Shown piece by piece: positions 62,121 to 64,000 of a stretch of 64,000 nucleotides of DNA; position 1 is the first letter of the stretch, and the number at the start of each line of letters is the position of its first letter. The stretch spans positions 1-64,000 of the forward strand of contig CAVUHK010000001.1 of the NCBI GenBank assembly GCA_963741315.1, written 5' to 3'. This DNA comes from PALSA-1003 sp963741315 (GTDB lineage: Bacteria > Pseudomonadota > Gammaproteobacteria > Burkholderiales > Casimicrobiaceae). The notes under the pieces were generated by a model. That model saw only the letters and a program-made list of their open reading frames with translations, searched no databases and had not been told where the DNA came from. The translations under genes and the position numbers were made by a program.

Positions 62121-62903
62121 TCAGCCGGCGCTGGTCTGCGCCAGGCCCGCGTCCACGATCAGGTTGACGCCGGTGACGCCGCGCGCTTCGTCGGACGCCA
62201 GGAAGAGCGCGGCGCGCGCGACGTCGTCTGCGACGAGGCGAAACTTGAGGCACTGCCCGTCGAGCAGTTCGCGGTCGAGCTCGGGCGTGAGCCACAATTT
62301 CTTCTGGCGTTCGGTGAGGATCGCGCCGGGTACGACCGAGTTGACGCGGATGTTTCGCGCACCGAGTTCGCGAGCCAGCGTCCGAGTGAGCCCGTGGATC
62401 GCCGCCTTTGCCGCCGTGTACGCCGCCATGCCCGGTGTCGCGCGCATCCAGGATACCGATCCCATGTTGATGATCGATCCGCCGCCTGCCTGGGTCATGC
62501 CCGGCGCCACAGCCTGCACTGCAAAGAAATGGTGGCGCAGGTTGACCGCGAAGCGCTCGTCCCAGTAATCAGGGGTCACGTCTTCGATCTTGTGGCGGTC
62601 GTCGCGCGCCGCGTTGTTCACCAGTACTGTAACCACGCCGAAGTCTGCCTCGACCGCCGCCAGCGTGGCGCGCAAGGCCGCGATATCGCGCAAGTCGCAG
62701 CGGTGATACCGCACGCCCGCGGGTGCGAGCGTGGCCACCAGTGCCTGTGCGGCGTCATCGTCGATGTCGCAGAAGGCGACGCGACAGCCCTGGCCGGCAA
62801 AGCGCGCGACCAATGCCGCGCCGATGCCCGAAGCTCCGCCGGACACGAACACCGTCCTGCCTGCGAGGCTGGGATAGGACACCGGTGCGGTCTGTGCCGA
62901 CAT
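62121..62903 (-). CDS. SDR family oxidoreductase
   Basis: This is a 260-residue classical short-chain dehydrogenase from ATG 62903 with GGAGGAG upstream. The coenzyme motif is SGGASGIG (21-28), NNAA is at 96-99, and the catalytic Ser is S149 or S151 with Y162 and K166 (AAYTAAKAA). The Asp in FCDIDDD suggests NAD(H). Together with the HpaI-type aldolase, a lactonase and the sugar ABC transporter it probably oxidises a sugar, as in non-phosphorylated L-fucose or L-rhamnose pathways. It is the first gene of the leftward operon. Confidence 0.92.
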   Translation of the reverse strand: MSAQTAPVSYPSLAGRTVFVSGGASGIGAALVARFAGQGCRVAFCDIDDDAAQALVATLAPAGVRYHRCDLRDIAALRATLAAVEADFGVVTVLVNNAARDDRHKIEDVTPDYWDERFAVNLRHHFFAVQAVAPGMTQAGGGSIINMGSVSWMRATPGMAAYTAAKAAIHGLTRTLARELGARNIRVNSVVPGAILTERQKKLWLTPELDRELLDGQCLKFRLVADDVARAALFLASDEARGVTGVNLIVDAGLAQTSAG

Positions 62904-62991
62904 GCTCCTCCACCATTCGCGCCCGTTGCGGGACCGCAAGCATAGCTCCCGCACGGGCGCCGGATGCACGGCCATCGCGCGGAGCTAGCGA

Positions 62992-63023
62992 GTCATTTAG
63001 ATCATATATATCACATAGATGAC
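62992..63023. promoter_or_regulatory. operator candidate in the SDR/aldolase divergent promoter region
   Basis: GTCATTTA (62992-62999) and TAGATGAC (63016-63023) form an inverted repeat with one mismatch, spanning an AT-rich core (GATCATATATATCAC). It lies midway between the two divergent starts in otherwise GC-rich DNA, so it is a good place for a common regulator. No regulator gene is in view. Confidence 0.5.
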
Positions 63024-63112
63024 TGGCACACAATCACCGGATACAATGGCGACGCCTCCCGTCCCGACGGGCACCGCCCGCCTTCCGCGCACGACTCTCA
63101 AGGACCGACGCC

Positions 63113-63916
63113 ATGGATTTTCCCGAGAACAAATTCAAACGCGCCATCGCCTCCGGACCCACTCCGCTCGGTGCCTGGCTCATGAGCGGCGGTGCCGCGA
63201 CCGCCGAGGCGCTCGGCTGCGTCGGCTTCGACTTCCTCGTGGTCGACATGGAGCACACGCCCATCGACGTGACGCAGATGATCGGCATCCTGCAGGCGAT
63301 AGCGGGCACGGCGGCGCAGGCGGTGGTGCGCCCGCCGTGGAACGACATGGTCATGGTCAAGCGGCTGCTCGACGCGGGCGCGCAGTCACTGCTCTTCCCG
63401 TTCGTACAGAACGCCGCCGAAGCGCAGCGCGCGGTCGCGGCGACGCGTTATCCGCCGGCTGGCGTGCGCGGCGTCGCCGGCACGCACCGCGGCAGTCGCT
63501 ACGGCACCATACCCAACTACTTCAAGCGCGCCAACGACGAGGTCTGCGTGATCGTGCAGATCGAGACCATGCAGGCCATGGAACAACTCGACGCCATCGC
63601 CGCAGTGCCGGGCATCGACTCGATATTCATCGGCCCTGCCGATCTGTCGGCGTCGATGGGACTCCTGGGCGACATGGGCAACGCAAGCGTCCAGGAAGCG
63701 CTCAAGGCCGGCGCGCAGAAGTGCAAGCGCCTGGGCAAGCCCTGCGGCATCGTCGGCGGGACTCCGGAAATCGCGGGCAAGTTCGTCGAGTACGGCTTCT
63801 CGTGGGTCGCGGTCGGATCGGACATGGGCTACGTTGTCAGCCGCGGCCAGGAGTACCTTGCGAAGATGCGCGGAACGACGGCGGCTGCTTCAGCGAAGAC
63901 GCAAAGTGCGTATTGA
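63113..63916 (+). CDS. HpcH/HpaI aldolase family protein (2-keto-3-deoxy-sugar-acid aldolase-like)
   Basis: This is a 267-residue class II (metal-dependent) pyruvate aldolase. By comparison with E. coli HpaI the catalytic His is H48 (VVDMEHTP), the carboxylate-binding Arg is R73 (VVRPPW), and the metal ligands are E151 (VQIETM) and D177 (GPADLSAS). Such enzymes split 2-keto-3-deoxy acids (for example 2-keto-3-deoxy-L-rhamnonate) into pyruvate and an aldehyde. The neighbours, an SDR dehydrogenase, a sugar ABC importer and an SMP-30 lactonase, fit that pathway. Confidence 0.93.
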   Translation: MDFPENKFKRAIASGPTPLGAWLMSGGAATAEALGCVGFDFLVVDMEHTPIDVTQMIGILQAIAGTAAQAVVRPPWNDMVMVKRLLDAGAQSLLFPFVQNAAEAQRAVAATRYPPAGVRGVAGTHRGSRYGTIPNYFKRANDEVCVIVQIETMQAMEQLDAIAAVPGIDSIFIGPADLSASMGLLGDMGNASVQEALKAGAQKCKRLGKPCGIVGGTPEIAGKFVEYGFSWVAVGSDMGYVVSRGQEYLAKMRGTTAAASAKTQSAY

Positions 63917-63935
63917 CGCGCCAGCGCGCTGATCC

Positions 63936-64000
63936 ATGCCTGCCTTCGAGTGCGTGCTCGATGCCCGGGCCAGCCTGGGCGAATGCCCGACCTGGTCGGC
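63936..64000 (+). CDS. SMP-30/gluconolactonase family protein (3' end outside window)
   Basis: The frame starts at ATG 63936 and codes for MPAFECVLDARASLGECPTWS up to the window end. The LGECPTWS piece matches the conserved LGEGPxW N-terminal metal-binding motif of SMP-30/LRE/gluconolactonase proteins. Only 21 residues are seen. Its position 20 bases after the aldolase suggests lactonase action on the sugar lactone made by the dehydrogenase. Confidence 0.7.
   Translation, partial: MPAFECVLDARASLGECPTWS

Overview
The window is GC-rich, densely coded chromosomal DNA from a betaproteobacterium, most likely in or near Burkholderiales. The evidence is a Bug-type tripartite-tricarboxylate receptor, many solute-binding proteins for organic acids, NnrU, DUF3014, DUF3301 and UPF0149 proteins, a beta-class GST with Cys10, and a mitochondrial-type COX15. 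I found no rRNA, tRNA, CRISPR array, transposase or prophage gene. The only gap over 300 bases (8601-8937) appears to be regulatory.

Layout. 1-904: C-terminal part of an Ala-rich membrane-anchored protein. 937-3587 (-): solute-binding protein followed by a split AtuA/DUF1446 pair. 3667-6195 (-): purU, pirin and an HNH nuclease. 6302-10980: MFS transporter, patatin-like lipase whose upstream region carries two PhaR-like boxes, and FadH-type dienoyl-CoA reductase. 11065-15085: small membrane protein, gshA, NnrU, GNAT and an exported intradiol dioxygenase. 15155-17215 (-): large secreted protein with two tandem SGQGF domains. 17409-18591: Xre-RES toxin-antitoxin pair with a well-formed promoter/operator. 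18594-26008: DUF3301 protein, amidase, DMT exporter, HTH regulator, lipoprotein, periplasmic thioredoxin-like protein and DUF3014 protein.

26010-30926 (-): alpha/beta hydrolase lipoprotein, LigI-like amidohydrolase, DNA polymerase IV, Bug receptor and a ModA-like protein without a signal peptide. 31084-35391: cytochrome P450 and two divergent ABC solute receptors without permeases. 35520-36774 (-): glycine-zipper lipoprotein and a Gly/Trp-rich repeat protein. 36974-41143: conserved small protein, LysR/DoxX divergent pair, GST, DODA-type dioxygenase and UPF0149 protein. 41217-45680 (-): copper handling and cytochrome oxidase assembly (DUF2946, PCu(A)C, outer-membrane-like protein, CopC, CopD, COX15). 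45881-49689 (+): TRAP transporter and a TauD-family dioxygenase. 49762-53251 (+): metal (zinc-type) uptake genes with an outer-membrane protein but no ATPase.

53264-56714 (-): metalloprotease-like protein, VWA protein, frameshifted GNAT and MoxR ATPase. 56797-57818 (-): AzlCD amino-acid exporter. 57899-64000: carbohydrate ABC transporter (one permease frameshifted) with an SDR dehydrogenase, diverging from an HpaI-type aldolase and the start of an SMP-30 lactonase. Together these last genes look like a non-phosphorylated sugar or sugar-acid catabolic module.

The overall picture is a metabolically versatile heterotroph rich in uptake receptors for organic acids, aromatics and sugars. The most unusual items are the two PhaR-like boxes, the self-contained Xre-RES control region, the SGQGF repeat protein, the Gly/Trp-rich repeat protein, the TRAP intercistronic terminator, the ATPase-less metal transporter and two single-base frameshifts. 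Everything here was read by eye from the sequence. No database search was run.
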